Positions 1 to 12,263 of a DNA stretch of 64,000 bases are shown piece after piece. A program made the position numbers and the translations under genes. The stretch comes from Hevea brasiliensis. Lineage: Eukaryota; Streptophyta; Magnoliopsida; Malpighiales; Euphorbiaceae. Every line of letters begins with the position of its first letter. Position 1 is the stretch's first letter. The notes beneath the pieces are model-generated. The model had not been told where the DNA came from, ran no database searches, and worked only from the letters and a program-made list of their open reading frames with translations. The stretch is taken from assembly GCF_030052815.1 (NCBI RefSeq), contig NC_079505.1, positions 6,397,640 to 6,461,639 of the forward strand. The letters run 5' to 3'.

Positions 1-129
1 GTAGACATGAAAAGCAAACTAAGGAATGATCGATGGACAAAAGTAAGCAAAGGAGATGAGGATCTATGGCTACAGTTGTTTGTGGATAGTAATGTAACAG
101 TGGAAGAGAGTTTTCTACGCAAGATTTAA
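1..129 (+). CDS. 3' end of an unrecognised protein-coding gene (partial)
   Basis: The window opens in an open frame of 42 codons ending in TAA at 127-129. The peptide is hydrophilic with a plausible protein composition (it contains DRWTKVSKGDEDLWLQLFVD and ends SFLRKI). About 250 bases of mixed-composition sequence follow, GC-richer than the AT-rich DNA beyond 360, as expected of a 3' UTR. I do not recognise the family. It could be the last exon of a gene starting left of the window, or a transposon or pseudogene fragment. The 5' part lies outside the window, so neither start nor function can be given. Confidence 0.35.
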   Translation, partial: VDMKSKLRNDRWTKVSKGDEDLWLQLFVDSNVTVEESFLRKI

Positions 130-359
130 AATTAAAACAAAGGTGAAATGCAAAATTTATGGAATGATTTCCGATTTAGAGAGGAATTAGGATTAGAAGA
201 ATCTGCTGGGATGTTAGATTAAGGCGGTTTTGCTTGGTTTGCAAGAAATCATCAGACTCCTGTTTGCTCTACGACTTGATCTGGTTATGCTATTTAGGTC
301 CAGCATGGGCTTATCTTTCAGCTATCCATGCAGAGGATTTTAGGAACGTGATATCTAAT

Positions 360-1984
360 CAATCAATTAATTAAAGCTATAAATTTTTTAATTCCTAAAT
401 TGCATTATTGTCAATTTTCAAAATAATACGAGACAAATTTTATATCAGATCATGGTTTTTAAAATATTATTTTAAAAATTTTTAATTTTTAAAATTATTT
501 TGAAAATTTTTAATTTAATTACTATTATTAATTAAATTAAAGTATTATGTTGTTTTTTTTATAAAACTTAGAAAAGAAAAAAAGAAAAAGAAATCTACCA
601 ACTTGTGTGACCTATGACCGAGTCGATCAAATTTTATATTTTTGATTTTTAAAGAGAGCTCAAATCATCTTTAGACTCAATTCCCAAGTTCTTTGATTGA
701 ATCAGCTGGATAGAACTAAGTTTGACAATTATGATATTAATGACTTGATTTATATATTTTGAATAATGAATTAAAAGATCTTATATTTTTAATAATTGCA
801 TGATATTCCATCTTGCATTTTTGGGTCCACAAGTCCAATAAGTATATTTAAAATTTTTTTTTCTTAGATTAATTTATTTCTAAAATTATAACATTTTCCC
901 TTTCCTTTTAGAATACAAAAATATGATTGCAATACCTAAAGTCCATCATATATTTTATATTCATACTTCCAAAATCATTAAATTATAAAATTAGTCTAAC
1001 CCAAAATTATTTTTTTAATATCAATTATAATATTTAATTATTATATTATAAGTTAATAGTTGTATTATCTTATTGGTCATTTGAAATCCCACATCACTTA
1101 TAGAGAGTATGTGCATGGAATATATAACTTAGCATGTCTTGAAAAAATTACCGAATTATTGTTAAGAGTATGTGATTAAAAAAAAAATCTTAAACATCTA
1201 AAAAAAACTAAGTATTAGATTTACATGTTCTGCATAATTTAAGGAAGTTAACCTTCTTTCTTTTAAACAAAATCCAAAAATCAGAAAAATTTAATAGTGC
1301 AATCTTTAAACACATTCTTTCTTTTTCTTTTTTTAATAATAAAATCATAATCAGATTTTTCAAAGAAAAAAAAAATCATAATTAGAGTACAACGATAAAA
1401 GGCTCTTGAGGATTTCTATAAAAAAGAAAAAAAAAAAGATATTAAATTTTTTAGACTTTGTCAATCTTATTTAGATTATCTTTAGTTGCAACTAATTAAA
1501 TGATTATAAATAAAGAAAATTTAAGTGAAAGATTGACAAAATCTGAAAAATTTAATGCACAAGATATGTAAAGACTGTAAATTGTTTTATAAAAAAATTA
1601 TTTTTTAGTGAAAAAATAAAAATTTCACATATTAATAAAATGAATACTATTGGGAAAGAAAAATACTATTATTTTTATATAAATCAAAGCTAATTAATTT
1701 TCATCTATGACCTCTAAGTGCACACCTTTCAATTATTTTTTTTTTTAAATATATTTATGCAGTCATGGACAAATTTTATTTATTTTTAAACAATAAATTT
1801 ATATTAAATTAGATAATGTGGCAAATATTTTTAAATTAAAATCATATGACAACAGTCATGTAGCAAAATTTTCTTGTAAACTTACAACAAGTTAGATCCT
1901 AATTATCAATTTATAATTAATGGGGTAATTAGACAATACACTTATAAATAAGATTATTAAAAATTAATATAATGATGTCATCTA

Positions 1985-1985
<1 letters not shown>
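360..1985. other. AT-rich intergenic DNA, no gene seen
   Basis: The stretch is dominated by A/T runs, with no open frame of interest and no recognisable transposon end. Confidence 0.6.

Positions 1986-2057
<72 letters not shown>
1986..2057. repeat. (AT)n microsatellite
   Basis: An essentially uninterrupted AT dinucleotide run of about 70 bp, a likely length polymorphism. Confidence 0.95.
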
Positions 2058-2060
<3 letters not shown>

Positions 2061-3036
2061 CTGTGAAGATAGAGTTATTTACATTAAGATATGATCATCA
2101 TTAAAATAATTTCAATCATTAACTAGTGAAAATGGCCAAAAAAAAAATCTAGATGTGAAAAATAAATTATTTAACTTCATGATAAGGTGTAGAAGAAAAA
2201 TAAAAATATAATAAAGTGTTTTCTAATAATTTTTCTTTTGAAATTTTCTTTTTCTTTAATAATTTGAATATTTTTATAAATTCAGCATTCAGACCCTCAA
2301 AATAAAGTCATCTAATTTCTATGAATAACAAAAATGAAACATGGAAAATTTTTATATATTTGAATCAGGTCTTTCTCTTTTGTAACCTTTGACAATATTA
2401 ACAAGTTTGATTGCAATCTGTAGATGTATGAAATTCAAGAATGTTAAAAATGAAAATAATTAAGAAATCAAAAATATTATTTACACTCGATTAGAATTGG
2501 TTGTTGGAATACATTTCAAGTTCATATAATTGGTGAGGTATTGCTTGTAAATTTATGGTGATCTAATAAAGATGGAAAATGAAAAGTTATAGATACAACA
2601 TCTAGATATGTAAGAGTACATTTGGAGAAAAAAAATTCCAAATTGAAAAAAAAAAATGCTGTAAATTTACATTTGAGTTGCACAAAGTTGCTAACTGTGA
2701 TGATCATTTACATCACATAATAAGTAGTAAGATATAGGTGAAACATTGGGCCAAACACAAAAACTCTTCTCTGAGTAATGCTAGTATAGTTTAAGAAGTA
2801 TACAATGTGCTGTTATCTCACCAGAGGTTTGCTGTGCTATAAAAAAGATGAACAAGCTTAATTTGTCCTATTTACAAAGATCACTAATTAGATAATTGGC
2901 AAGCTTTCCATAGGTGTGCAAATACTAATAGATAAATTTCAGATGTGTTATGCTATTAGCAAAAGTTGCATTTAGACAACTGCCAAAGCTACTTTCAGTT
3001 TTCAATCTAGAAACTGCAAAAATGTTAAAAGGCCCC
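2058..3036. other. AT-rich intergenic DNA, no gene seen
   Basis: Only short chance ORFs are present. From about 2720 the composition becomes more mixed and leads into the pseudogene fragment at 3037. Confidence 0.5.
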
Positions 3037-3355
3037 TTAACATTTCCCATCTCCCATTAAAGCTGCAAGTTCTTCTTCTGAAGTTGAAACACCATTCACC
3101 TCATATTCTTCCTTCGCGGTCTAGAGCCAACTATATCCTATCACCTTCTTCAAGCACTTCATAATGTCCTCATCTGTCAAAGGTTGGATAGGATCAAGAG
3201 CCTGGCCCTAGAAAGTGTCAGAAATTCCTTCATCCCATAAGAGGGTTGAATATACAATGTTCACCATGAACATTCCTCGCGCATGGAAGCTTAAAACATG
3301 GTCTTCATATGATTAGAGAAAATCGAAAAACTTCTTGCTCCATGGGGATACAAAA
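3037..3355 (-). pseudogene. Unrecognised protein-coding fragment with in-frame stops
   Basis: On the minus strand one frame reads as a protein-like stretch of about 105 codons ending in TAA at 3037-3039. It includes HARGMFMVNIVYSTLLWDE and, further on, LTDEDIMKCLKKVIGYSWL and STSEEELAALMGDGKC. The frame is broken by three TAG/TAA codons: after DFL, after SDTF and after YSWL. Coding-like amino-acid composition over this length in otherwise AT-rich DNA suggests a decayed gene or retrogene copy rather than chance. I cannot name the family. No introns or poly-A tail could be identified with certainty. Confidence 0.4.
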
Positions 3356-4082
3356 GTCTAGATGAGCATCCATATTTTTCAGAACACTCATCAGATTAAT
3401 CTATGCTTTCCCTCGGTGCATGCAGGTATATCATCCTTATGCTAGAGAGCAAAACTAATGGACCCTGCAATATGGAACTATAGAAGAACCCATTAAGGAG
3501 ATGAAAGCAGAAAAAAAAAATCCTTGGTATAAATTGATAAATATAAGATGAAGGTATGTGCGGTGGATTCAAATTCTTACCCGGTATGGGGAATGGGAAT
3601 GTGAGGGCCTGTTTTTGAATTGCCATGGACAACGACCTTGTGCTTTAGATTGCCACAACAATAAAATAGATAACTGTAAAGCTGTTGGGCCATTCTTTTG
3701 GTTTTCTCCCATCAACTCATTTTAGCTCATAGACCAAATCCTTACTTAAATAAAGAAATTCATCTGTCTCTTGATGTTGAGCTGATTGGATTTGGTGAGT
3801 TTATATAGGTTCAAATACATTAAATTCACTTCATTTTTCATCAGATTACATCATTAAAATTTTAGATTCTCTTTGATTTTAGCAAATCATGCAATGAGAT
3901 TTTCTTCATTATTGTCATTTATGGTTATACAATTTATTATTTTACATAAAAATTTATTGAAATGAGTGGTGTTAAATTTTATTCTTTTACAATGAAAATG
4001 AATATAATTAATTTAAACTAAGTAAATCTCAATATAATTGAGTTTTAATATCATGAAAATAAGCTTGATGATCAATTCTAAA
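3356..4082. other. Intergenic DNA left of the solo LTR
   Basis: The sequence is of mixed composition to about 3750, possibly more of the same decayed gene on the minus strand, then AT-rich. Nothing else is recognisable. Confidence 0.4.
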
Positions 4083-4498
4083 CAATATGTAACGCCCTCA
4101 CCGTAGGTAGTCCGCACATTTTACTGTTCCGACGACTAATGTCTGTTCGAACAGTCAGAATGTCTGGAACTACCCTTAAACTATAATAAGGAGGCATAAA
4201 TTGAAGGAATAAATGTTAAGAAAATATTGGAAAAATTTAGAGGAAATAAAGAAAAATTTAGAGAATTTATTTATTTGGTACAAAAATAATAAAAATAACC
4301 CGATATGCACTACTAAGGGCATTTTGGTCATTTCACCCCCAAAGGTGAATTTTGACCTAAATGTCAAAATAAAAAAAAAATTAGAGAATAAAATAATTAA
4401 CATTAATTAAAATTATGAAATAGATTAGGAAAATGAGAAGAGAAAAGAAAAGAAAAAAAAAGAAAAGAAAAGGCTTAGGAAAATTAAAAAAAAAAATG

Positions 4499-4508
4499 TA
4501 TATAAATA
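4499..4508 (+). promoter_or_regulatory. TATA box of the solo LTR
   Basis: TATATAAATA is preceded by a purine-rich stretch and followed about 30 bp later by a CT-rich leader (CTTCTTCCTCCATTTC), the usual layout of an LTR U3/R junction. Confidence 0.6.
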
Positions 4509-5327
4509 GGTACTAGAGGACAAACTCCCACCCACTTCCATCTTCTTCCTCCATTTCTTCTCTCTCTCTTTCCCTTATTTCCTCCATTGTTGTCAAGCTT
4601 CCAAGCTTGATTTTCCAAGCTTCTACCCATCAAAACCTTTAGCACCCTTTACAAAAAATACTCCCCACTCCATAAGGAAGCCATAGATACCCATAAGGAA
4701 GCCATAGATACCCATAAGAAGCAAGAAAGTTGAGGTTTGGGAAGCTCAAGTAAGGTTAGTGCACTAATCCCTCTTCTTCTCTTTATTAAACATGAAAAGC
4801 ATGTTTAGCTAAGCATAAATACCATTAAAACAAAAAGAAAATCTTGAGAAAAGAACCCTTAAATTTTTGGCAGCCATGGAACTTGAAGTTTATTGCTTTT
4901 AAGTGATGAAAAATGGTTCCATGAGAATGTGTAATTAGTTGAAATGTTTGGGTGTTTGATTGTGTAGTGTTTATGTAAATTTGAAACTTTGAAAACTAGA
5001 GTTTGTGTAAATGTTGAGGACTTTGTGTAAAATGTTGAAATTGACCTATTGGGATGAGATTGTTGCTTATAGAAGTGTATTGCATGCAAATTAAAGTAAG
5101 GAAGTTGGAGGAGATTGAGTTTTAGAAGTGTTAATTTTCTGCAGGTTGTGTTTGTTGAGGGCAGTGTACATTTTAGGCTATAAATAAAATTGTGTGACCC
5201 CAATTGGTATGAGGCCAATTGGAGGTGAAACTAGACCCAAAATAGCCCATTTTCCATGAAGAAACCATGCCCAAATTCTATCCAAAACTTGAGCTAAATA
5301 CTGCCCAAATTCGGATTTCCCTGCACC

Positions 5328-6100
5328 CAACCCAGAAAATAACCAAATAAACAGTATGTGTTCATTTGGTCATAACTCTCTCTATACTCGTCTAAATGAC
5401 CTAAAATTTTACCCATGGAAAGTTTAGACATAGGGCTACACTTTTCATGAAGACCACTTAACCCAGTTTTTCCTTTAACAAATTCAAATTGTTAGCACAA
5501 GTTGGGTCAGTGAAACTGCCAACCCAGAAAATGATCAAATAAACAGTACGTGTTCATTTGGTCATAACTCTCTCTATACTGGTCCAAATGATCTAAAATT
5601 TTACCCATGGAAAGTTTAGACATAGGGCTACACTTTTCATGAAGACCACTTAACCCAGTTTTGTCTTTAACAAATTCAAATTGTTAGCAAAATTTGGGTC
5701 ACTGAAACTGCCAACCCAGAAAATGACCAAATGAATAGTACGTGTTCATTTGGTCATAACTCTCTCTATACTGGTCCAAATGACCTAAAATTTTACCCAT
5801 GGAAATTTTAGACATAGGGCTACACTTTTCATGAAGACCACTTAACCCAGTTTTGCCTTTAACAAATTCAAATTGTTAGCACAAGTTGGGTCACTGAAAC
5901 TGCCAACCCAGAAAATGACCAAACGTGTTCATTTGGTCATAACTCTCTTTATACTAGTCCAAATGACCTAAAATTTTACCAATGGAAAGTTTAGACATAG
6001 GGCTACACTTTTCATGAAGATCACTTAACCCAGTTTTGCCTTTAACCAATTCAAATTGTTAGCATAAGTTGGGTCACTGAAACTGCCAACTCAGAAAATG
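5328..6100 (+). repeat. Four tandem ~190-bp repeats inside the solo LTR
   Basis: Four head-to-tail copies begin at about 5331, 5522, 5713 and 5906. Each starts near AACCCAGAAAATGACCAAAT and contains GTTCATTTGGTCATAACTC, TTAGACATAGGGCTACAC and AACAAATTCAAATTGTTAGC. Copies differ by scattered substitutions. The fourth lacks about 7 bp after GACCAAA. A partial fifth start is visible near 6091. Confidence 0.9.
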
Positions 6101-7888
6101 TCCCAAAATACTATTCCTTTGGTATTTTGACCATAACTTGAGTTCTATAACCCCAAACTCAGTGATTCAAAAACTGAAATTCAAGTTTAAACATAGAGGA
6201 GCAATTGTTATTAAGGAATTGTGACTAAATAGACATCCTAACCTAGTCAAATTCCTAGATAAAGATAACACATCAACATGAACCTAAAAAAAGGTTCATG
6301 GGAAAAATGCTATATAGGATAATTAAAATACTCATAAGGAAAATTTAATATTAAAAATGATATGAATATGTAAATTAGGACTAATGTCCTATTAATATGA
6401 AATTAATGGTACCAATGAATAGTACTAGAAAATAGTAATAGTGAATAGTGCTAAATTAATTAAAAAAAATATTTAATTGCCCATAGTATACCTAGACTTA
6501 TTTATTTAGTTTGGATAAATTGGTATACCAATTAGGGACTACAGATAGCAGTACTGTCTACCGAGAAAATCATGATCTGACAATATATGTCTGGTATGAT
6601 TGATTGTTCTACAGGCTATATATCTACTTACTAGCCAGTGTGCCTACTTTATTTCTGGCTTTACAAGCCTGACAGCGGGTCTCGTGCCCGACAGCTGGCC
6701 TCGTGCCTGACAAACGTATGTTGGATAGACATATAGCTGTTTAACTAGTATACAGCCGTACATCTAGCTTTTATAATTTGTTATAGGTTTTCTTGGGCAC
6801 TGATAAAAAAAAATTAATTAAAACTTAAAATACAATAAGTAATCATAAAAGATCCCGATAATGTTAATTATTTCCAAAGAGCAATAAAAATGTAAAAGAC
6901 CCAGAAATTATGAGTTGCATATATTGTTTCAAATTATTAAATTATTGTTATTATAAATTATGCATCACTAAGCGTTATACTTAGCGCGTTGGTTTTCCAT
7001 CGCGTAGGTATTGGAGATCAGCCGCATCGGCCCCAGAATGCAAGAAGAAGTGCCTTGAGTGCAATCGACAGAGCTCTGATCAGATCTGCCATTGTCCAGA
7101 GTCACCTTACCGGTCTTTTGTATTTTGGTAGAGCCCATGTATAGACTAGTATTTTGGTTCATTATGTTTAGTCATGATGTAATTACTAGTTTATGATGTA
7201 TTTCATTTTGGACTTGAAATGAAAACTTATAATTTATTATCTATGAATTTCCATATGAATGTAATAGATGACACTTCATTTTAAGATCTCATAAACAGTT
7301 GTGAATAATATGATAAAAGAGAATATGATATGGAAATATGTGAGATGACTATGAATATGTTAACAGGTGATAGTGGAACCCGCCAGATGCTAATAAAACA
7401 GAGGAGGATCTGTCCGGGTCTCCACAGAAATAAGATATAAAAAAAAAAAAAAATCTACATATAAATTACCTGATTTAAATAACATTAAAATTTACAATAG
7501 ACGAGACAAGACAAGATAGGGTGCTCCGGCATCGAATGTGGCACTTCTTGCTCGGCTATACAATAGACGGGTAAGGGGCGTCACACAATATATCACATTA
7601 GCAATGGATTAACTTATATCAAAGGTTTCTGAAAATTATATTAAATTTTCATTATAAAAGTTATTAAATTTTTGTAAACTCAACTACTGTTTGATGCTTG
7701 AGAAGGAAAGAAGGTTGTTGAAAACTACATTACTAAATGTTGCATATTGTACCAATTTCATGCTTAGATTTCCTTTGGGATTTGGTTGTATATATAATAT
7801 ACTTTTGGAATTTATATATATTTGGTAAAACATTTTTTTTTTAAATCACCTCTCTTTCTTGTGCAATCACTTTAAATTACCTTTTATA

Positions 7889-8561
7889 CATTGAAGATTC
7901 TTTAAGAAAAAGTTGCGTTTTAAACTCAAGATTTATTATAAACTTTTGACCTTTTGGCCAAATAAATGCAAACATTTGCCTTGGTTGCTAATTATATCTA
8001 GAACTTTTAATTTTGGATAATTTAATTATAACTTTCAAAATTAAAAAAGTTTTATCCAACATTTAAGAACCAATTTGGAGATTTTTGACTTTTACATCTA
8101 GATTGCCATGTGGTATGCCATGTCACATTTTCTATTTTTTTTTATTTGATTAATCTCTGTGTATGTGTAATGAGCAATCAAGCTCACTTAGTGTGGAATT
8201 TCTACTCTTTTATTTGGAGAGAGAGAGAGAGATAGAGAACGAGGGAGAGAGAGAGAGAGAGAGAGAGGGGGAGAGACAAAGAGAGAACAAGGGAGGGAGA
8301 GATGAATAAAAAAAAAAAGAAAATGTGAAATGACATGCCACATGACAATTTAGGTGTAAAAAGTCAAAATTCCAAAATTGATTTTTGAATTTTGGATAAA
8401 AATTCTTCAAATTTGAAAATTATAATTAAATTATCCAAAATTATAAATTTTGGATATAATCAGCAACTAACGTTAAGGTATGGATTTATTTGGCCAATAG
8501 GCCTTAATTTTTTTTGTAAGGAGATTTTTTTCTTTCTTTTTTAATAATGTGATCTTCAATG
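7889..8561. mobile_element. Foldback (MITE-like) element with long inverted arms
   Basis: The outer left sequence CATTGAAGAT is mirrored by ATCTTCAATG at the right end. Long arms pair across the element: the left arm (about 7889-8135) contains TTTGGCCAAATAAATGC, TTTTGGATAATTTAATTATA and TGCCATGTGGTATGCCATGT. The right arm (about 8315-8561) carries their imperfect complements in reverse order. The loop is a purine-rich (GA)n tract. No transposase is present. The superfamily cannot be fixed because a clear target duplication was not found. Confidence 0.75.
8216..8312 (+). repeat. (GA)n purine tract in the foldback loop
   Basis: GAGA repeats are interrupted by AACGAGG, GGGG and ACAAAG units. 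The strand-complementary CT-rich ORF at this place is low-complexity and not a gene. Confidence 0.85.
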
Positions 8562-9917
8562 GCCTTCTTTTTTTTGTAGCAAAATCTATAGGAACTCAAG
8601 GACTAGTTGATAGTAAAGAGAATAAGAATCACCATTAAATTATATTTACCCATGATGAACAGATTTTATTTATTGTTCTAAAAGTAAATTCATTTTAAAT
8701 AAGATAGAATTGCATGTATTTTTTAAATTAAAATGATATGATAATTCATGTAGCAAAATTTTATGTGGCTTATTACAATATAAATCATCATTATAAATAT
8801 ATAAATGAGGTTGTGAGACACAAATACTTGTAAATGAGATTGTAAAAGTTAATATAATATTATAATATTATTAAAAATTATAATTCCAAAAATTCCTTCA
8901 ATGAAAAATACAAAATTATGATTCAAAACAAAAACTAGAAGAATTTATGTTCAAATAATTCAAAGAGTGGAGAATTTTATAAAAGATAAACATTATTGTA
9001 TAAGATGGGAGTTATTGTTCAATTCATATGAATATAAAACACGTAAATACATATCGAATAAGCAAATCAATTATATATAATACTATTAAAAAAAGATGAT
9101 ATAAATGCACTTATCTTAAAACTTAATCTCCCTCAATTAAATAATCTAAGGCACCTTGAAGGTTTATTCCACCTATTGGCTAACTCAACAAATTGAGAAA
9201 GCAACTCTAGCCACTTTTTGAAGTCGATCCAACAACTTCCTAGCTCATAATTCTTAATACGGCCCCATCATGGGCTTAGAAGCATATCAAGATTTATCAT
9301 ATCTAATCAACAATACGACTAGTTGTGATTTATTTTCAAGGATTTCTAACATATGAAGGGAATGTTAAAATATTATTTTTTTCATCAAACTTATTTATTT
9401 ATTTTTGAATTTTATAAAAAGTAAAAATGTTTTATATTGAAATATTCACACTTTATTATTTTCAAGCTAGTGTAGATTCGGTCATTATTAAAATAACATT
9501 GTGAAGATACTATTAGTCATATTAAGATACGGTCATATTAAGATAATTTTTTTTTTTTACTTTTGACTTAAAAACGATATAATTTTACTTCATGATAAGA
9601 TCAACTTTGAAAGGAGAAAGATAAAATAACTTGCTTTGTGTTGTGTACCGAGGAAGCATATAAACTGTAAAGAAATAAAATAAACAAATAAAATAACAAT
9701 ATTTACATGATTCATCCTCTCAACATAGAGCTATATCCACTTGCATGCAATCTTCTATTATCATCAATAATAAATCATCATTACAAGCTCAAAGTTATAT
9801 TACTCATTAACCTCATTACACCCAAGAAAATTTTTATATCAAATCACTCATAGTAAATATATTAATTAGTCATCTCAGTCTTTTCTAAATAAAATTCAAT
9901 ATACTTACTACTACAAT
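8562..9917. other. AT-rich intergenic DNA, no gene seen
   Basis: No convincing ORF, terminal repeat or tandem array was found. Confidence 0.5.
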
Positions 9918-10170
9918 TGCTACACTACAAAGGGTGTCTTCAACTATATGGGCACGAGCCCTCTTACCAATGGACAAGAATTTCTTTCTCTTAAATTCTA
10001 CGCCCTCTCTCTACCTTAGGCTGAAACCTCTTTCCCTTCATAGGACCGTAATAGGTAAGAGTCCCTCGTCAATGAGTAAAGCCAAATCTTTAGCAATTAG
10101 CAATGTCACTTTCTGTAATGGGCGAAAGCCCTTCTCTATGGGTAAAGCTACTCTCCATGGACAAAATTAA
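9918..10170 (+). other. GC-richer island with recurrent ATGGGCR/ATGGGTAAAG-like motifs
   Basis: After CACTACAAAGGGTGTC the sequence carries several related short words: ATGGGCACGAGCCCT, ATGGACAAGAA, ATGAGTAAAGCC, ATGGGCGAAAGCCCT, ATGGGTAAAGCTAC and ATGGACAAAA. Some are small palindromes (GGGCGAAAGCCC). This resembles subterminal repeats of a DNA transposon, and CACTACAA recalls CACTA ends, but no opposite end was found. A 78-codon open frame covers the island, starts at a non-canonical context and has no recognisable domain. Confidence 0.3.
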
Positions 10171-12263
10171 ATAACCTTTCTACCATTCTCATATTTTTAG
10201 CGTTAATTCCCACTCAATTTAGGAATAACACTAAAATAAGAGTTTACTCTATATAGAAAATATTTTTCCATCCTATTGAGGAATATTTTTCCCACTTAAA
10301 TTCGAAAAGGGTCTTCCAAATAAACTACAATTTTGAATCATAAATCTAACATTTCTAAGAATTCTTATTTTAAAAATTTATTTTCTTTAATTTAGTTAAA
10401 TTAATTAATATACGATGAGCATTCAAAACCTCAAAATAAACTCATTAGTTACTATGAACAACAAAATAAAAAATAAAAAACTTTCATCTTCAATCCTTGA
10501 ATATTTATATATTGTATAAAAAGTTCTCTGAAAGGTTTAAATAAAACTTTAAGTTTTGATTCTAATTCTTTAGATGTACGAAATTTAAGAGTTTTGACAT
10601 ATACTTGTCAATATTGGCTTCTTTTTTTTTTTTTTTTTTTTCCTTCTAATGAATGTATTGATATTATTTTATTCCTATTATAATTAGATCAGAAATATTA
10701 ATGGCAGTCTCTACTCAAATAATAAAAATAAATAAATAACTAAATAAAAATTATAAATTTCTTCACGCAATATTGTTTTTTTTTTTCCTTTTTTAAAGTT
10801 AAAAATAGGATATTGTAGACATAATAAGAGACAGTATTATTAATATCGCAATAGAATTTATTTTATATTAAAATACATTTATACATTTATAAAATAGAAT
10901 AATTAATAATTTTATCCAACTTTATAGTAATATGTTATATTTAATTAATAAGAAAATATAATATTTCTAGTAAATGGTATTGAAAATTAAAATATGTAGA
11001 AATAAATTATTTTAATCCTAATAAATAATTATTGAACAGTAATATATATAGGATCAATATTTAATGTGACATATTTATTAAATAAAAAATTATTACTTAA
11101 ACGAAATAATTTGATTATTATATATTTTGGCAATGAAAGATTAATTACATTGGAATTAAAATTTTAATTTTATTATAATTAAAAAAAATTAAATTATAAA
11201 AATGAGCTCAAATTAAAATATGATTAAGAATAATAATTGAATTTAATTTTTATATATTAATTTAAATAAAATTTTATCAAATTAAATCTTGCTTCGTTTA
11301 TTATTATTATTATTATTATTTTTATCTTTGCCTTACTTTATCCACTTTGTTTTTATCGTTCTTATATAAAACAACGTAATTTATATACATGTTAGTCATT
11401 GATTAATAATACGTAATAACTCTATATAAAGCAAAACAATGTAAGAAATATATTTTTTTCTCAATGTTTTGAATGCAATATATAGTGATATTTATTCCTC
11501 TGAAAGTTAATACTAAATCTCTATTATTGATAATATAATCGATACTTTTACATAGAGAATTGATTTTCCAATGAAAACTAATTAATATTAATTGAAATTT
11601 TTAGATAAATTAAACAATTTAATTAAATATTAGAATGACATATCATTGATTTACAAACTAATTAATATACTAAAATTAATTTATAAAAATTATATTTATA
11701 AATTTAATATTAGTATATTTTATTAATTTAATTTAACTTAAATATTTTATTAATTTAATTTAATATTAGTATATTAATATTACTTTTAAAAGTTGGAAAT
11801 TTTTAAAATAATATTTTGAACGCCATAACATGATATAAAAATTGTCTAGTATTATCTTGAAAGTTGACAACAATGCAATTTAGGAATAAAAATTTATAGT
11901 TTTTCATAAATAAAAATTAATTAATTGATTAATTAGATACCACTTTCCTAAAATCTTCTAAATAGATAGCTGAAAGATAAGTCCATGCTTGACCTAAATA
12001 GCATAACCAAATCTAGTCCTACAGCAAATAGAAATATAACTAGTTCTTGAAAACCAAGCAAAACTGCCTTTTTCTAACGTACAACCCAGCAGATTCTTGC
12101 AATTCTAATCCCTCCCCAAATCGAAAATCATTCTGTAAATTCTGCATTTCATCTTTGTTTTAACTCTTCCATTGTTACATTACCATCCACAAACATCTCT
12201 AGTCATAGATCCTGATCTCCTTTGCTTTCTCTAGTCCATTGATCATTCCTTAGTTTTCTTTTC
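10171..12263. other. AT-rich intergenic DNA upstream of the ZFWD gene
   Basis: The stretch contains a poly-T run at about 10621-10640, an (ATT)n run near 11300-11322 and many A/T homopolymers. The last ~200 bases are of mixed composition and probably hold the promoter and leader of the gene at 12264; no clear TATA box was assigned. Confidence 0.5.

Larger units (their letters stand above)
4088..7585 (+). mobile_element. Solo LTR of a Ty3/gypsy-type retrotransposon, 3.5 kb
   Basis: The element starts TGTAACGCCC and ends GGGGCGTCACA, so it has TG...CA ends that are imperfect inverted repeats of each other. The 5-bp sequence CAATA stands directly on both sides (4083-4087 and 7586-7590) as the target-site duplication. 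No gag or pol reading frame, primer-binding site or second LTR is present, so this is one LTR left after LTR-LTR recombination. The TGTAACGCCC-type end and the length of several kb are usual for plant Del/Tekay-like chromoviruses; that assignment is inference. A TATA box at 4499-4508 gives plus-strand orientation. The ORFs inside (for example 4859-5218 minus and 6968-7162 minus) show no protein signature. Confidence 0.85.

Noticed and set aside
4859..5218. 119-codon minus-strand ORF
   Set aside because: It lies antisense inside the solo LTR, with low-complexity Thr/Asn/Ser-rich translation of AT-rich DNA and no homology signature.
6968..7162. 64-codon minus-strand ORF
   Set aside because: Inside the solo LTR, antisense to its orientation; no domain.
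4088..7585. DNA transposon with TIR GTAACGCCC and 7-bp duplication ACAATAT
   Set aside because: The TIR reading fits too, but TG...CA ends with a 5-bp duplication, TATA box and LTR-like leader make a solo LTR the simpler explanation.
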